Positions 37,546 to 49,600 are shown, numbered from the stretch's first letter. The stretch: 64,000 nucleotides of DNA from Cydia pomonella (GCF_033807575.1 NC_084710.1:19758357-19822356); one strand, 5' to 3'. Numbers and translations are program-made. The notes: generated by a model not told the origin, from the letters alone.

Positions 37546-38922
37546 TGTATAAACTCTTTATTGTACCAAAGACAACATATAAATATGGCACAGAATAAGC
37601 AGTACAAAGGCGAACTTATCCCTTTAAGGGATTTCTTCCAGTTAACCTTTGAGTAGATGAGAATTGAAGAATGGTAGACAAATATAGCACTGAGGACAAT
37701 AGACTAGAGGAAAATCAATAAAATTATAAAACAGGGCGAGAAAAAAAATACAATTAAATGAAAATAAATAAATAAAATAGAAGTAATAGTATAACAAATA
37801 TATAGAATTCCTATATTATATACAATAATTATATATTTATAGTCAGAAATAAGTTAAATCTGGTCAGATAGCCACAGCTTCTTTAACTGCCCCTTAAGCG
37901 ATGGTACGGACCGCGATTGCCTTAAGGAGGTAGGCAACTCATTCCAAAGCTGAACCGCTCGTATCGCAAAAGATTTACTATACGCACGAGATTTGTGATG
38001 AGGTGTTGGTAGTGCAAGATTGGCACTCGATCGAAGGCGATGGCCACTACCGTCTGCCATAAATTTGAATTGAATTTTTGTAAGAGATAAAGAGGAGAAG
38101 AAGGAATAAAAAGAACATTAAAAAGAAGAGAAAGAATATGCAGATCCCTGCGACGGCGAATGGGAAGCCAATTAAGTCGAGTGCGAAAAAGGGGAATACG
38201 ATCGTATTTCTTTAGACTAAAAACAAATCTTATGCACATATTCTGCAAGCGTTCAAGTTTGTCAAGCAGCTCCTGTCTCAAGTCGAGAAACGCAATATCA
38301 GCGTAATCGAGAAGCGGAAGAAGAAGAAACTGAGCCAACATAATTTTGGTCTGAAGCGGGAGGAAATTCTGCTGCTGCATGTTGAGAACAGAGTGAAACC
38401 GACGGTAAAAATAAAAGGAGTGACTACTATCGGGAAGATACATAACTAGAACTGATAAATAAGTGAGAAAGATAAAGGGCCCTTACCAATAGCACTGAAG
38501 ATATAGGCGCTGCCACAATATCCTTGATTCTTGACATGTGAAACCGCATTACGGGTCCTCCAGTCGAAATTTATAGGAAGAGGGCGTGGCCCATTGGGGG
38601 TATTCACTTTCTGTGTAGTTTCATTTGAGGGTTTGAAACCAAAGTAGTGCTCAAGCTCTTCAGGCTTCAGATCGGCGAAATGATTAAGTGCAAATACAGT
38701 GTCAGGAAACATGGCATTTTGCTCATTTATATCTTTTAAAGTCGCCTTGAAAATCTCAAGCCTTTCATAATACTCTCTTCGGTTGTATACTTTTTCGTGC
38801 TCTTGGACAAATTCCTTGAACAAGTTCTCAGCGTCTTCCAAGTCGTAGAATGGTTTGTCATATGCCGCCAAGACCGTGCTGCTGGCAAGGCAGACCATCG
38901 CCAGTGCAATCTGCACAAACAT
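32401..38922 (-). CDS. Gene E: cathepsin-like pseudoprotease, all three catalytic residues replaced
   Basis: Minus-strand exons 38922-38487, 36698-36578, 35068-34887, 33842-33735 and 32534-32401 give an uninterrupted 326-codon frame. Splice sites are canonical (donors GTAAGG, GTACGT, GTATGT, GTTTGT). A signal peptide and an intact I29 propeptide (EYYERLEIFKATL, NHFADL) are present. In the mature domain Gln133 remains, but the catalytic Cys139 is Ala (CGSA), His273 is Thr (YTPV in place of NHGV or DHAV) and Asn293 is His (HSWG). Structural Cys and the GYGE and DYPY segments are kept. By exon lengths and sequence it is closest to gene C. Intact promoter, frame and splicing argue against simple decay; a binding, decoy or propeptide-delivery role is possible but is inference. 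Confidence 0.88.
32535..33734 (-). other. Gene E intron 4
   Basis: About 33220-33620 is GC-richer repeat sequence with overlapping frames on the minus strand (gagtgccacgtcgaccgagc near 33540). No domain was recognised. The remainder is AT-rich. Confidence 0.45.
34610..34752 (+). mobile_element. LINE 3-prime end in gene E intron 3
   Basis: The stretch from cctcaaaggttaactggaag through acaataaagtat to a (catac)n tail matches, in opposite orientation, the 3-prime end of the LINE at 37515-38443. It is a severely 5-truncated copy. Confidence 0.65.
35200..35307 (-). repeat. Dispersed repeat fragment in gene E intron 2
   Basis: The run gttgcaggcgtccataggct followed by a gactgcttaccatca-type segment matches the repeats at 20650-20802, 40868-41100 and 45690-45945. 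It is non-coding. Confidence 0.65.
35308..36577 (-). other. Gene E intron 2, remaining part
   Basis: No further exon. A piece at about 35870-36150 has stretches like ggtggtgctggaggatatca that could be old retroelement coding sequence, possibly LTR-type reverse transcriptase, but it is too broken to call. Confidence 0.35.
36855..37164. repeat. Perfect tandem duplication, 2 x 155 bp
   Basis: Positions 36855-37009 and 37010-37164 are identical as read by eye. The duplication starts with attgagttctgttcttttct. It lies in intron 1 of gene E. Full identity points to a recent event or to an assembly duplicate. Confidence 0.9.
37184..37500 (-). mobile_element. LINE C-terminal fragment in gene E intron 1
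   Basis: The minus frame reads GRPMRRYKDSVKRDMSAFEI, AWETLAEDRDGWRKRV and a Cys-rich tail with CRSCIGLHS. This matches the C-termini of the LINE families seen at 4220 and 50594. It has no polymerase part. Confidence 0.7.
37515..38443 (-). mobile_element. LINE 3-prime half in gene E intron 1, sense to the gene
   Basis: Minus frames 38443-37922 and 38060-37854 encode LPLQTKIMLAQFLLLPLLDY and LFRTRLNWLPIRRRRDLHIL, then a frameshift and SFAIRAVQLWNELPTSL to a stop near 37854. A 3-prime UTR with AATAAA near 37562 and a (catac)n tail (37517-37551) follow. The insertion begins about 40 bp after the exon 1 donor of gene E. Confidence 0.8.
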
Positions 38923-39000
38923 GGTGTTTGTTGACAGTTATGAGCTTACCAGAACGCTATCAGTATACTCACTATTGATAATGTTGATCTGTTTTTTCGT

Positions 39001-39180
39001 GTTACCTTTTTATACGAAAAAATACATTCTAAAATACTTCAGTGAATTTAAATGTTTTCCACGTGTAGTTTATTTCCAAGTATTGCAAGAATTAGTTACT
39101 TACATTTATTACTACAGTCGTTGCAAGTTGACTAGACATTTAAATACCTGAGTGAGTTTAAGTACTTCCACGTGTACTTT
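39001..39180 (-). promoter_or_regulatory. Promoter of gene E: TATA box and two E-boxes
   Basis: The minus strand has a TATA box cgtataaaaagg (39016-39005). CACGTG lies at 39065-39060 and 39174-39169, in the same longer context as at A and B (ttaaactcac, tacacgtggaagtactt). This promoter of a catalytically dead copy is as well preserved as those of the active genes. Confidence 0.7.
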
Positions 39181-39194
39181 ATGTTTCTAAATAT

Positions 39195-39814
39195 TTGAGA
39201 TTGCAAACATTAGTTACGATTATTATTAATGCTACCAAAACCCTGCGGTACCTACGTATTGAAGTTGTATTTTTCTCATGTTCCCATGTACAAAGACGGA
39301 AAGTGCCCAATTTTTTTGCATCCATGTCTTATATACATAGATGCTTATTCATATTGCTCCGTTTTGGGGGCCAGTGGCCAGTCCTCAATGGCGGAATTGC
39401 CGGTTAAGCTGGCAGCTGCTCGGGCGCAGATTACCAGGTTATGGGCCATGGAGGAGCAGTTTGGTGTGTTTATCAGCTGGGCCTTTGTGGCCCCGCCTAT
39501 CAAGACAGTTACACTGCGGGACTCAAGGGTAGTCGCCAGCCCCTCCAACTCCTCTGCGTTGATGATTTCCCGTGGCGCAGTGCCATCCAGTAAGAATGCC
39601 CCTAGTTCTTTTTTAGAGAGGCTGCCGTTATCTGGGCGTTTTGCCTTTACTCCGCTAGTCGGGGGGACCATTTGTAAGCTTTGTTATGTTTGTCGATCAA
39701 CACAACAATTATGTGTGTCTTATTGCAAAAATATTACATAAACATTTAAACAGTTACAGACCTGGTTTTCAGCAAATAGGCTCATAATAAACTGTTCCGT
39801 GTTCCAAGTCAAAC
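39195..39814. other. Region upstream of gene E, unidentified GC-richer frame
   Basis: The minus frame 39671-39345 (108 codons, with LSKKELGAFLLDG and AEELEGLATTLE) and overlapping plus frames suggest old retroelement coding sequence, perhaps an ORF1 or gag-like part. I do not recognise it. Confidence 0.35.
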
Positions 39815-40470
39815 GTGATGCTATTCTCTGGTCGGAAGATTCCACTGCCACCATGCATGGCCAGCAGTCCGATGCCAGTGTGCAATGAGAGTAGGTTCCT
39901 TCTTGGGTTTATAGTTGACTGTAACCTTAACTGGAAGCACCATGTCGACAGTGTCTGTGATAGGTTGGGTAGTGCAGTCTTTGCGTTGCGAAAGATGAAG
40001 CCACTTATCTCGAAGGGAGCTCTAAAGCAGGTGTACTTTGCTCACTTCCATTCTATTATGTCGTACGGCACGCTCATTTGGGGTAACTCCACTGATGCCA
40101 GAAGAGTCGTCATAGTTCAGAAGAGAGCAAATCGTACACTTGCTGGAGTAAAACACAGACGCCCTTGTAATGAACTTTTTATTTCGAAACGCATAATGAC
40201 TCACTACTCACAACACCTCAATGATCTAATAATATATTTCAGAAATAATATTGCTCAATTTTCTCGTGTAGATTGTCCGGGAAAACAACTGCATAACACA
40301 GGTCGTCTTAGAACAGTTCCTCGTCGCTTGGTGCTTTCAAAAAGGAACCCACGAATAATCGGACCTACTTTATCGAGCACCTACCTGCCGAGATAAGAAA
40401 CAAGCAATGCGACGAAATATTCAGACGTAAATTGAGAAACCTTTTGTTGGAAAAGGGTGTGTAATGCTTA
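39815..40470 (+). mobile_element. LINE reverse transcriptase C-terminal fragment
   Basis: The plus frame 39815-40396 contains FLLGFIVDCNLNWKHHVDSV and FHSIMSYGTLIWGNSTDARR, then VQKRANRTLAGVKHR. This is the thumb and C-terminal region of a non-LTR reverse transcriptase. The polymerase core is missing and the tail runs on to about 40464. Confidence 0.8.
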
Positions 40471-40589
40471 ATATAATTATTAAAATGAACTATCATACAT
40501 TTGTTATAATGTCATTTGATATAATATTATATGTTATAATGTAATTTTTATTATACGTTTCTTTTGTTATTCTTCTTCTTCTTCACTGG

Positions 40590-40735
40590 CTCAGTGACCC
40601 AAACAGGATCTTGGCCTCTGACACAAGAGAGCGCCACTCTGCCCTATCCTGCGCCACTTCACGCTAGTTGGGTATTCCGAGGGCGAACAGGTCTTTTAGG
40701 ACATCGTCACTCCAGCGGTATCTGGGTATTCTTTT
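40590..40735 (-). mobile_element. RTE-like C-terminal scrap
   Basis: On the minus strand PRYRWSDDV, a stop-containing LGIPN segment, then REVAQDRAEWRSLVSEAKIL can be read. It is the same type as 50594-50733. Confidence 0.6.
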
Positions 40736-40867
40736 GTTATATTGTGATTTTATCTAAACTGTCCTTGTTATAATGCTTATTGCAATATAATTTTTAAGTA
40801 GTATATAGACATCTTTTATAATGACTTTTGTTATATTATATTTTTGAATAACGTAATATTTTTTTTT

Positions 40868-41100
40868 TTTATACTACGTCGGTGGCAAACAAGCATACGG
40901 CCCGCCTGATGGTAAGCAGTCTCCGTAGCCTATGTACGCCTGCAACTCCAGAGGAGTTACATGCGCGTTGCCGACCCTAAACCCGACCCCCCCCTCGTCG
41001 AGCCCTGGCAACCTTACTCACCGGCAGGAACACAACACTATGAGTAGGGTCAAGTGTTATTTGGCTGCTGTTTTCTGTAAGGTGGAGGTACTTCCCCAGT
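40868..41100 (+). repeat. Dispersed lepidopteran repeat, plus copy
   Basis: It starts near ggcaaacaagcatacggccc, passes gcctgcaactccagaggagt and ends near acttcccc. An inverted copy lies at 45690-45945, and shorter ones at 20650 and 35200. No coding frame. Confidence 0.75.
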
Positions 41101-42560
41101 TGTAAATTTATCAAGTATAAATACATATATTGTATAACATATTTTATCATATTTAATGTAATAATAACGTAAAGTTTTACATAATTAATATAACAAGTAG
41201 TACGAAGTACAGATTATCATCCCACCAAACCTATTCTTTCAAGGTTTCAAACCTAACCTAAACCACATTTTTGCGAGGTTTTTTATTCTACTGGGGGTCG
41301 AAGTTCTAATCTAACCTAACCCTCCTTTTGCTAGGTACTGGGTCCAAATTCATTTCGTTGTCTTGTTTCTGAATACCCTGTCACGCTTGTATGTAATCTA
41401 AGTCTTCTATCAAATAAATAAAAAAGTTGAGTCCTATTTGTATGTCTTTCCAGCTATAGATTATATTTACATGAAAAATTATAAAAACTAATTTTATCTC
41501 ATACAGAAAGCTGCATTCCGTCACCTATTTTGGGGACAAAAAACAAGACAACGAAAAGAATGTTGACCCAGTTATTCGTTTGTGTGGAGTCGCAGTTCCA
41601 ACCTAACCTATCCCATTTCTGTCATGTACTTATTATGCTACACAAATAATTATATGATGTCACTTGTTAGAACAAATAATATGTTTTAGAGTATGTAATA
41701 ATTATGGCAAAGTATATATAGTTATATACCATATAACCATTATACCAATAATAACATTATAATTGCCGTTAATTAGGTATTACGGTAGTATGCCATCTAT
41801 TACTTTATTCGAAATAACGATATATCAAACTATAATATATGAAAAGTAATTATAAAAAATGTAGTACACTCGTTGGAAAACCCTCTGTACTCTAGTTCAT
41901 GGAATTGACAATTTGATTCAGAAATTGTTTTATTCTTATTGTTTTTTATTGACATTGTTTTCCTTATCATACAGATGATCGTTATTGAGAGATACTATTT
42001 CATTGTTTTTATATTGTTGTGTGTTGACGATTCTTATTAGGATATATTATTTGTGTTCTTTTATTAATTTATCGTTCATATTTTTATTGTTCTTGTATTT
42101 TCGTAAGTCTTGACATTGTACATTTATATTTTGGATTTTGTAAGTATTTACCTACGTACTGTTATTATAATAGTATTGACAATCCTTATTGGTGCTATAA
42201 ATTTATTTCGTTAGTATTGTTATTATTTTAATTTTTATTTTATTTTGACGATCATGATATAAATTCTTATATTTTTGACATCAATGCAAATTTATTATGT
42301 AATTGTCTTTCATGAAATAAATCATCGCTGTTCATGAAATAATTGATATAGTCGGGCGACGTCTGATATAGGTACGTGGCGCGGATTTTTTTTTAATCGG
42401 TTTTTAGTTATATTAAGTTCAAGTTTGCCGAGATGAAGAGAAAGAAAAATTGTGTGATGTATGGAACCCTTGCAACGCGAGTACAATTCGCACTTGTACG
42501 GTTGTTTTAATCATTGAGCGAATGCCATACAAAAATTTACACGGAAACTATATACTTGCA
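41101..42560. other. AT-rich intergenic region
   Basis: No gene. Short aacctaacctaa-like runs occur near 41250, 41310 and 41600. An inverted pair (tttcgttgtcttgttt near 41353 and its partner near 41543) suggests an old foldback element. Nothing else is recognised. Confidence 0.45.
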
Positions 42561-42830
42561 AGATAGATAGATAGATAGAATACTCTTTATTGGCACACCT
42601 CAGCAAAAAAATACAGGAAAATAAATAATTGATTAAATGTAGAGGCAGACAACAGGCGGTCTTATCGCTAAAGAGCGATCTCTTCCAGACAACCTTTGGG
42701 TAGCGGAAATAGAGAAGTTATCGAAAAAGTCTAGCGACAGTGTAAGCTCGATTGCGAGGGACAGAGAAGGAATGCGATCGAATTGACGCAGTCGCTAACG
42801 TAAACACAAATACCAACTCGTGGAAACCGT
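42561..42830 (-). mobile_element. LINE 3-prime end, minus strand, with (GATA)n tail
   Basis: The plus strand starts with gatagatagatagatagaa and tactctttattggcaca, then a run including cttccagacaacctttgggt. This is the layout of a 5-truncated minus-strand LINE 3-prime UTR, like the one at 37515. Confidence 0.6.
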
Positions 42831-43312
42831 GCTTAATTCATTTTGATGATTCTAAGCCACAAATTTAGATATATCTCGTTAAGCTTTAGACTGTATCATC
42901 TCTATTTGAATATCACTTTGGATATTTAATGTTAATGCATTTTTTTACGTTTTTTACTTAGTAGACGATACATAATATTATTATCTTCCTGGTTGTCTTG
43001 ATGTTTCTGGTTTAGTTAAATTTAGCCCTTTAGTAGTATATCTCCCGCGGGAACAATATAAGCCTTTGTCCTTCAGTACACCTACACGAAATAAGTTCTT
43101 TTCCGAGCAAGTGTGATGAAAAACAAAAAAAAAATTAAACTTTAGTAATAACTGTGTTTAAGTCTAAATTCACTTCTTCGTATTAATACTTATCAACATT
43201 CGAAATAAAATTCTAATGCAACAATATTATTTTTTATTCATAAACCATCGTAGAAATAACTGGGGTTAAAATTAGATTCTTCGGAGCTTGCTTACTTGCG
43301 TTTAAGGATCAT

Positions 43313-43669
43313 TCACGCTAGACCGAATCGGGCTGGAGCTTCCAGGCCTTCGTTTTTTATGGAAAGCAACGCGTGCATGGCCGTTATAGCCCATGGAATT
43401 GGTACATTTTACCTAACATCAAATGAGGTAAGTAGTTCTGTATTTTAATATGTTGCTAGTGATGAAATGGTAATAACAAGTCCAAGTTTTCCACCTCGAA
43501 AGCCCTTGGGATTTGTCATTACTATTTCATCACTACCAATATATATAAAAAAACAGAACTACCTCATTTGATGTTAGACAACACCTCTTTTTTGGTATGA
43601 TTTCCATGTATTATTATAGAAAATGACGTGTCAGACGTTCTGGCCCGGCCCCGGCCCGGTCTAGCGTGA
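43313..43669. mobile_element. Foldback element forming the 3-prime flank of gene F
   Basis: The ends tcacgctagaccg (43313-43325) and cggtctagcgtga (43657-43669) are exact inverted repeats. A second inverted pair lies inside (taacatcaaatgaggta at 43414-43430 and its partner at 43560-43576). The arms are about 170 bp and imperfect. The right end stops 8 bp beyond the gene F stop codon, so the 3-prime UTR of gene F must consist largely of this element. Confidence 0.8.
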
Positions 43670-43677
43670 GTCATATT

Positions 43678-46600
43678 TTATACTACGGTAGCAGTGGCCG
43701 TATAATAGCCTATAAAGCATGCATTGACACCTCGACGCATGCGCGCATACCCCTTCTCCCCCCACTCCGGTCCCGCCGCGAATTTCATTGTCCAGTACGC
43801 TGTACCATTTTCTGTGGAAGAATTCCAATTTAATTAATAAATACATAGCAAACATGAAAAAATGTGACAATTCATATCAAAAGGGACCTTATGGCGGTCG
43901 GCGCTTACGTCGCTCGGTACCGCATTCGTTTTGGCGCGCCGCTAATAATGGCGTACGCGCCGACCGCCATAAGGTTCCCTTTGATTTGATTTGTCACAAA
44001 TAATTTCCTAATTGTTAAGTAAGTGAAAGTGTCACAAATAATTTAGGTCAGGCTAGTCATCAATCGACCAAGTAAACTCTCATTTTAAATTTTAGTTCGC
44101 TTCATTTATGTATTTATTTCTATGCTTAGGTACATTCTCACCCTTTAATATATAAAAACATATTATAGGGACATTTTTACACAAATTCTAAGTCCCTCGG
44201 TAAGCTCAAATAGGCTTGTGTTGTGGGTACTCAGACAACGATATATATGATATACAAATACTTAAATACATAGAAAATATATCCATGACTCAGGAACAAA
44301 CTGTGCTCATCACACAAATAAATGCCCTTACCGGGATTCGAACCCAGGACCACCAGCTTCATAAGATAAGATAATTTATTCCATAACAATTTTACAATCA
44401 TATCGGAATTATAAGATTTGTAAGGTGATTATTAACTTACAACCTACTAAAATGAATCAAAATTTTATAAAAAAAAACATGCAAAACTTGAATGAAAATA
44501 TACAAAATAGTAAAAATTACAGTCTTATGAATGTCAGTTTGGTCAAAAATAAATTAAAGATTACAAATAAAGTCGTTAACATGGTAATAACATTTACTAA
44601 TTAAATGGTCCCTTTAGCCTGCATTTAAAGTTATTTATATATGCTGTAATATAATGAAATGAAATTTACATCATGCATTGATTTGAGCCCAGTGAGGCAG
44701 TTATACAATTTTACTGCTTGATATCGCACACAATGGTAAACAACTTTCAATTTAGGCGCTATCAATTAATCCAAGTCCTTCCTGGGTTCTCTAAATGTTT
44801 ACGACACCAGTCACTAACACCAGAATAAAGAGACAGGGCACTGTTAAAATTTTGAACCGGACAAAGTGTTCCCTGCAGGACTGAGGACTGCCACCACGGT
44901 ATACAGACCATGATTTTGATGGCACGTTTTTGGGCAACAAGCGCTATATTTATATTATATTTGTAGCTTTAGCTTTAGCCGTTACTTGCTTTAAAGCAAA
45001 TGTATCGCGTAAGCTCCTGGCTAGGTACGCACATAGCGGCTAGCCCTCCGGCTGGCCGCGGGTTACGGTTGCACTTGCGACCAACCGACGAACGGCCAGC
45101 AGCAGTGCGACCAGCTGGATAGTACGTACAGCGACCGCGCGGTCGAGTCGACTTGACCATTTCCAAGATGGACGATATCCACCAACTCTTCCCAAGCTTT
45201 CCGACGTAAATTTCTATCGGAATACTCTGCACACTTCGTATTCCATATTGATAGTCTGTGAAACAGCGTAGTGCGTACAACGACCGTCCGTCTACCTGCC
45301 CGAGGGGCCGCAGCGCTGCGAGCGACCGGAGCGGTTGGACGGCAGCCGCAATTTAATTTAATTTTTACGTATAAATATAAATGATACGGTTACATACAAT
45401 TCTGGGCTTCCGGTTAGCCGTGCAGGCAGCCGCAGTGCGGCCAGCCGCTAAGTGCGTACCGCGCCTAAGTGCATAGCAAGTTATTTTCCAGCGACTAAAG
45501 GTCTTCTCTGCAGTTAATATCCCTAGCTAAATGTACTATATCAATGAATTTAACACAATTTTCAGTGGCCAAATCAGAACCCTCCAAATTATTGGACCTG
45601 GGTACGTCCTTAAACTACGTCCAAAAGAGAGGTATGGGCATTGTGAATGTCATCTCGCTTTGTGTGGTAGGGCACAGCCAGTGGATGTCATTCCAGATCT
45701 AGAGCAGAGCCTAACCGGGGAAGCACCTCCACCTTACAGAAAACAGCAGCCAAATAACACTAGACCCTACTCATAGTGTTGTGTTCCTGCCGGTGAGTAA
45801 GGTTACCAGAGCTCAACGAGGGGGTGCGGGTTTAGGGTCGGCAACGCGCATGTAACTCCTCTGGAGTTGCAGGCGTACATAGGCTACGGAGACTGCTTAC
45901 CATCGGGCGGGCCGTATGCTTGTTTGCATAGTATTACGTAGTATGAAAAAAAAAAAAATTAACGTGTAGGCAGGGTCACTACCCACTAGGCCAGACCAGT
46001 CTACAAATAATAATAATAAATAACATGACATTGCAGCTCTCCAAGGGGCTTCTACCTGTTGGGTCTATATCCCCACGCAAGCCTATCAAAAGACCGTGAT
46101 TTATAGCCTAGTGAAATCCGAGGAGATATAGGTATAATCTATTTTATCTTTTTTCAAACAGCTTAAACAAGTACTAATGTATGTAATTGAATACAAACCT
46201 TCACCATATCCCACTAAGAGGAAGCAACCAGATATATAAATAGGCTGTTCCATACACTTTTCAGGTTCCAGAATGCCTCCATTATAAAACTGGAAGTCAC
46301 GATCTTCGATGCCTGAAACATAATGTAGGTTTAAGAGTTCCACGAAATTGTAGAAAATTATCCTATACGCCCTACGCCTACGGCCCTTGAACGACATCTC
46401 AGGACTCGTAAGTTATTACACACTTCGCACTCGCCATGGAATTTTAATGTTCTATTTTAACACTTAACCAAGTAGTGTATCACTAGGTACCACTTAGAGT
46501 CAGACCAAGATAAGTTGGCAGCGATTTTGATAGCCCAGACGGTACAAGTGTCAAGGTCATAATTTCCTAGAAGTTTGATGTTTTCAATAACCCATGCACC

Positions 46601-49600
46601 GTCTGGGCTATCGAAATTGCCACCTTTTACACAAATCCGACTTATTTAGAAATAATATTTATAAATTGATACCAAAATTAAGTCAGTCGTTGAATTTAAG
46701 TCAGATTTGTGAAAAAACTGTGATTTTTTCGATGGCGAATGTACGAGAATTGTAAAGGAAAAATTTAAAGAGCTGGTGGGGGTAACGGCACCCCTTTTCA
46801 GCCTGGCAACATCGGATTTCTAGAAGCCTAGGAACACCACTACAGGGATCAGAAGTCAAACTGAGGTCTACCATACGACACAGTTCTAGAGATCCTGGTC
46901 TAATATAACTTTTTTTGAGCACTCGTTGCCTGGCCTATTTATTTCTTATCATACTTGTGGATCATAGTTCCAGTACTGGACTATAGTTGGGTTATATAGT
47001 TAGATAATAAGTTGGGTTAATATTTAATAGATAATTGCCCACGGGAGCATAGAAGGGGGGTCAACTCATTATGGAAACCTATAAAAAGTTGGCCCGTCTT
47101 TGCAGACCCTGAAGGCTAATTAGAATAATTATAATTAATTTTGCATGCTTAGTTATTAAGTTAAAATAATACAGCATGGTTATATTCAACTGACACAAAT
47201 GGATATCAAGAGCAAAATTACTTGCCATCAATCCGCTTCGCAGTTTGGCAGTACTATTCTTATGTAACACATATGTACCGTGTATTACGAGAATAAATGA
47301 TTAATAATAATAATAAGATCTGGATTAACTTAATATTAATATATCAACACATTTTAATAAATATAAAGAAAATAAACAATTTATAGATCCATAACTAATC
47401 CAGATCTAATTCAGAACCTGTTAACAAAATTAGAATAGGTGTATCTGTACAGTGACATTAATTCATTATTTATTGTGTATCAGTGTCATTATGTACTCAC
47501 ACACTGACAATGGTCCGATCTCGTATAATTTCTGCTTTAAAACCTCTTCATCTTCAGTATTCATCAATTTAGAGCCTTCTATTACCCCGACAGCTACTTT
47601 AGTGTCATCCTCATGACAGTACCCCCTTTCACCCACAAAGGGATAATCAGCTTCCAACATGATTCCCGGTTTTCTGGCGAATTCGCTGTAAAAAGCCATT
47701 TTATTATCTCTTTACCGCGTACGAAGCCATGTGACTTGTGAGCTTGTGACACTTCTAATATTCACTCTATTGACAGCTATTTTTACTCATCCCAATTTTT
47801 TTCTTCGTGTCAATGTCACATTTACTATTGTTAAAATTAAAAAGTCATTTAGCCACCTGAAATGGATTTATCAGCCAAGACGGAGACGCTTAACGCCCGA
47901 AAATATGGAACAAATTCTGGTCGTTTATTTTAACAATAGTAAATGTGACATTCACGAAGAAGAAAATTGGGATGTGTAAAATTATAAAATTGTCTTGTCT
48001 TGTCTTAAAATCGAAGAAGAGTGCATTGAGTTATTATTTAATTATTTCTTTACTCTTAATAAAAACATATTTTTACAAGCAAACCCTTGAGTGATCACTA
48101 GTATAAAGAACTAGCATCGATAGTCGAGTTTATCGATACAGGAACTACCTACTTGTCAAACAATTTTGCCCTACGGATTTCTATGTCTGGCTATCACAGT
48201 TCAAGTTTAAAAAAATATTTTTTATCTCGTACATTCATATCAACTAACTAACAACTATGGATTTATTTTGGCTTGGCATTTATTTATAATGGCCTATATT
48301 AACTAACCTTGATCTGTAGTAAAGTTGATAATCTAGGCCATATATTATCTTTAATTGAAAAGATGTAGATTAGCATGTGTTATAATAGCATTTTAGAATC
48401 AGTATACGATAAACTATTTATTGAAAGTTGCTCACTCTATTTTTCATACATTATTTTCACCTCGGGCGATTAAACATGTTGAAAATTATTAAGGAAAAAT
48501 TATTTGAATAAATCGGTCTGGCCGCCATCGCCATAAAACTCGAATATATTGTCCATTATAATGAATATTGAGCAAAAAACAGGGCGAGAAATTTCTTAAT
48601 TTGTGGCCTGTAGTAGATTAAAGTGAAAGAAAAGTTCGCTTTTCTTTTATCGTTGCTCAACTGTCCAAATTTCCCGTTTAGTCTTTACATGCTCGTGAAA
48701 TATGGCGTTGCCGTTCCATGAACAAAATATTTCCTTTAGCAGAATTGGTCCTTAAGATCCAATCCAATACGAGTAGGCCAAGTTTGGTACTGATTTCGTA
48801 TAAATCAGGGATACCGAATTTGTTTATGGTATCATATTGAAACCATTCCCAAGTAAAAACATATATAATATGAAAAAAAATCTGTTCACGCTTAAACCGG
48901 GATAGTTCTTATCTCTAAAATCACCCTTTAAGGTAAGGGAGGTGGTTTTTTGTATAGGGAATTAATCGAACCGATTTAGATGAAATTTGGTATAGAGATA
49001 GTTTGAGTCCCGGGAATATTCCTTCGTGATTTAGTTAATTCTACATCTTTGAAACTGGGGGGTAGGGGGGGGGGCACGGATTACCAGTTCGGCAGACATT
49101 ATTAGAGGGCCCCGTTAGCACTTGAAAATTTATGTTAGTTTTATAATGTTCTCATGTAAGTGATTTTGTAATTCTATTTGGTTTGTGCAAGTACAACTAA
49201 TAAAATTGGTTCATTCTTAATCAAAGCCAGGAACGGACACATCCATGTTTAAATAAATGAAAATTAAGAAATATTATAGGACAATTTTACACAGAACGGC
49301 CTAGTTCCACAATAAGTTCAATAAGGCTTGTATTGTGGGTACTAGGCGACGACATATATAATACGTTGTTATATTTAATACATACTTATATACTCACATA
49401 GAAAATAGAAAATACCCCTAACTCAGGAACATATATTTATGGACCATAGCCATCCTTACGCGCACATGTTTCACAGATATCGCGAAACGCCTGGTTGACG
49501 TAAACTGGTGGCTTCCTCGCACAACGTATCAGTATTGCGATACCGCGAAGAAATGCCGCCAGCATCCTTGGTACAATGCCTCAAGGGCTTATTTTAGATT

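Noticed and set aside
39229..39741. 170-codon plus frame upstream of gene E
   Set aside because: It competes with an equally open antisense frame in the same GC-richer stretch; probably retroelement debris, not assignable.
41221..41620. aacctaacctaa runs as possible telomeric (TTAGG)n repeats
   Set aside because: Only two or three units at each place, separated by other sequence; too short for a telomere tract.
47731..47979. 82-codon plus frame next to gene F exon 3
   Set aside because: The frame reads through the inverted-repeat element 47788-47974 and has no domain.
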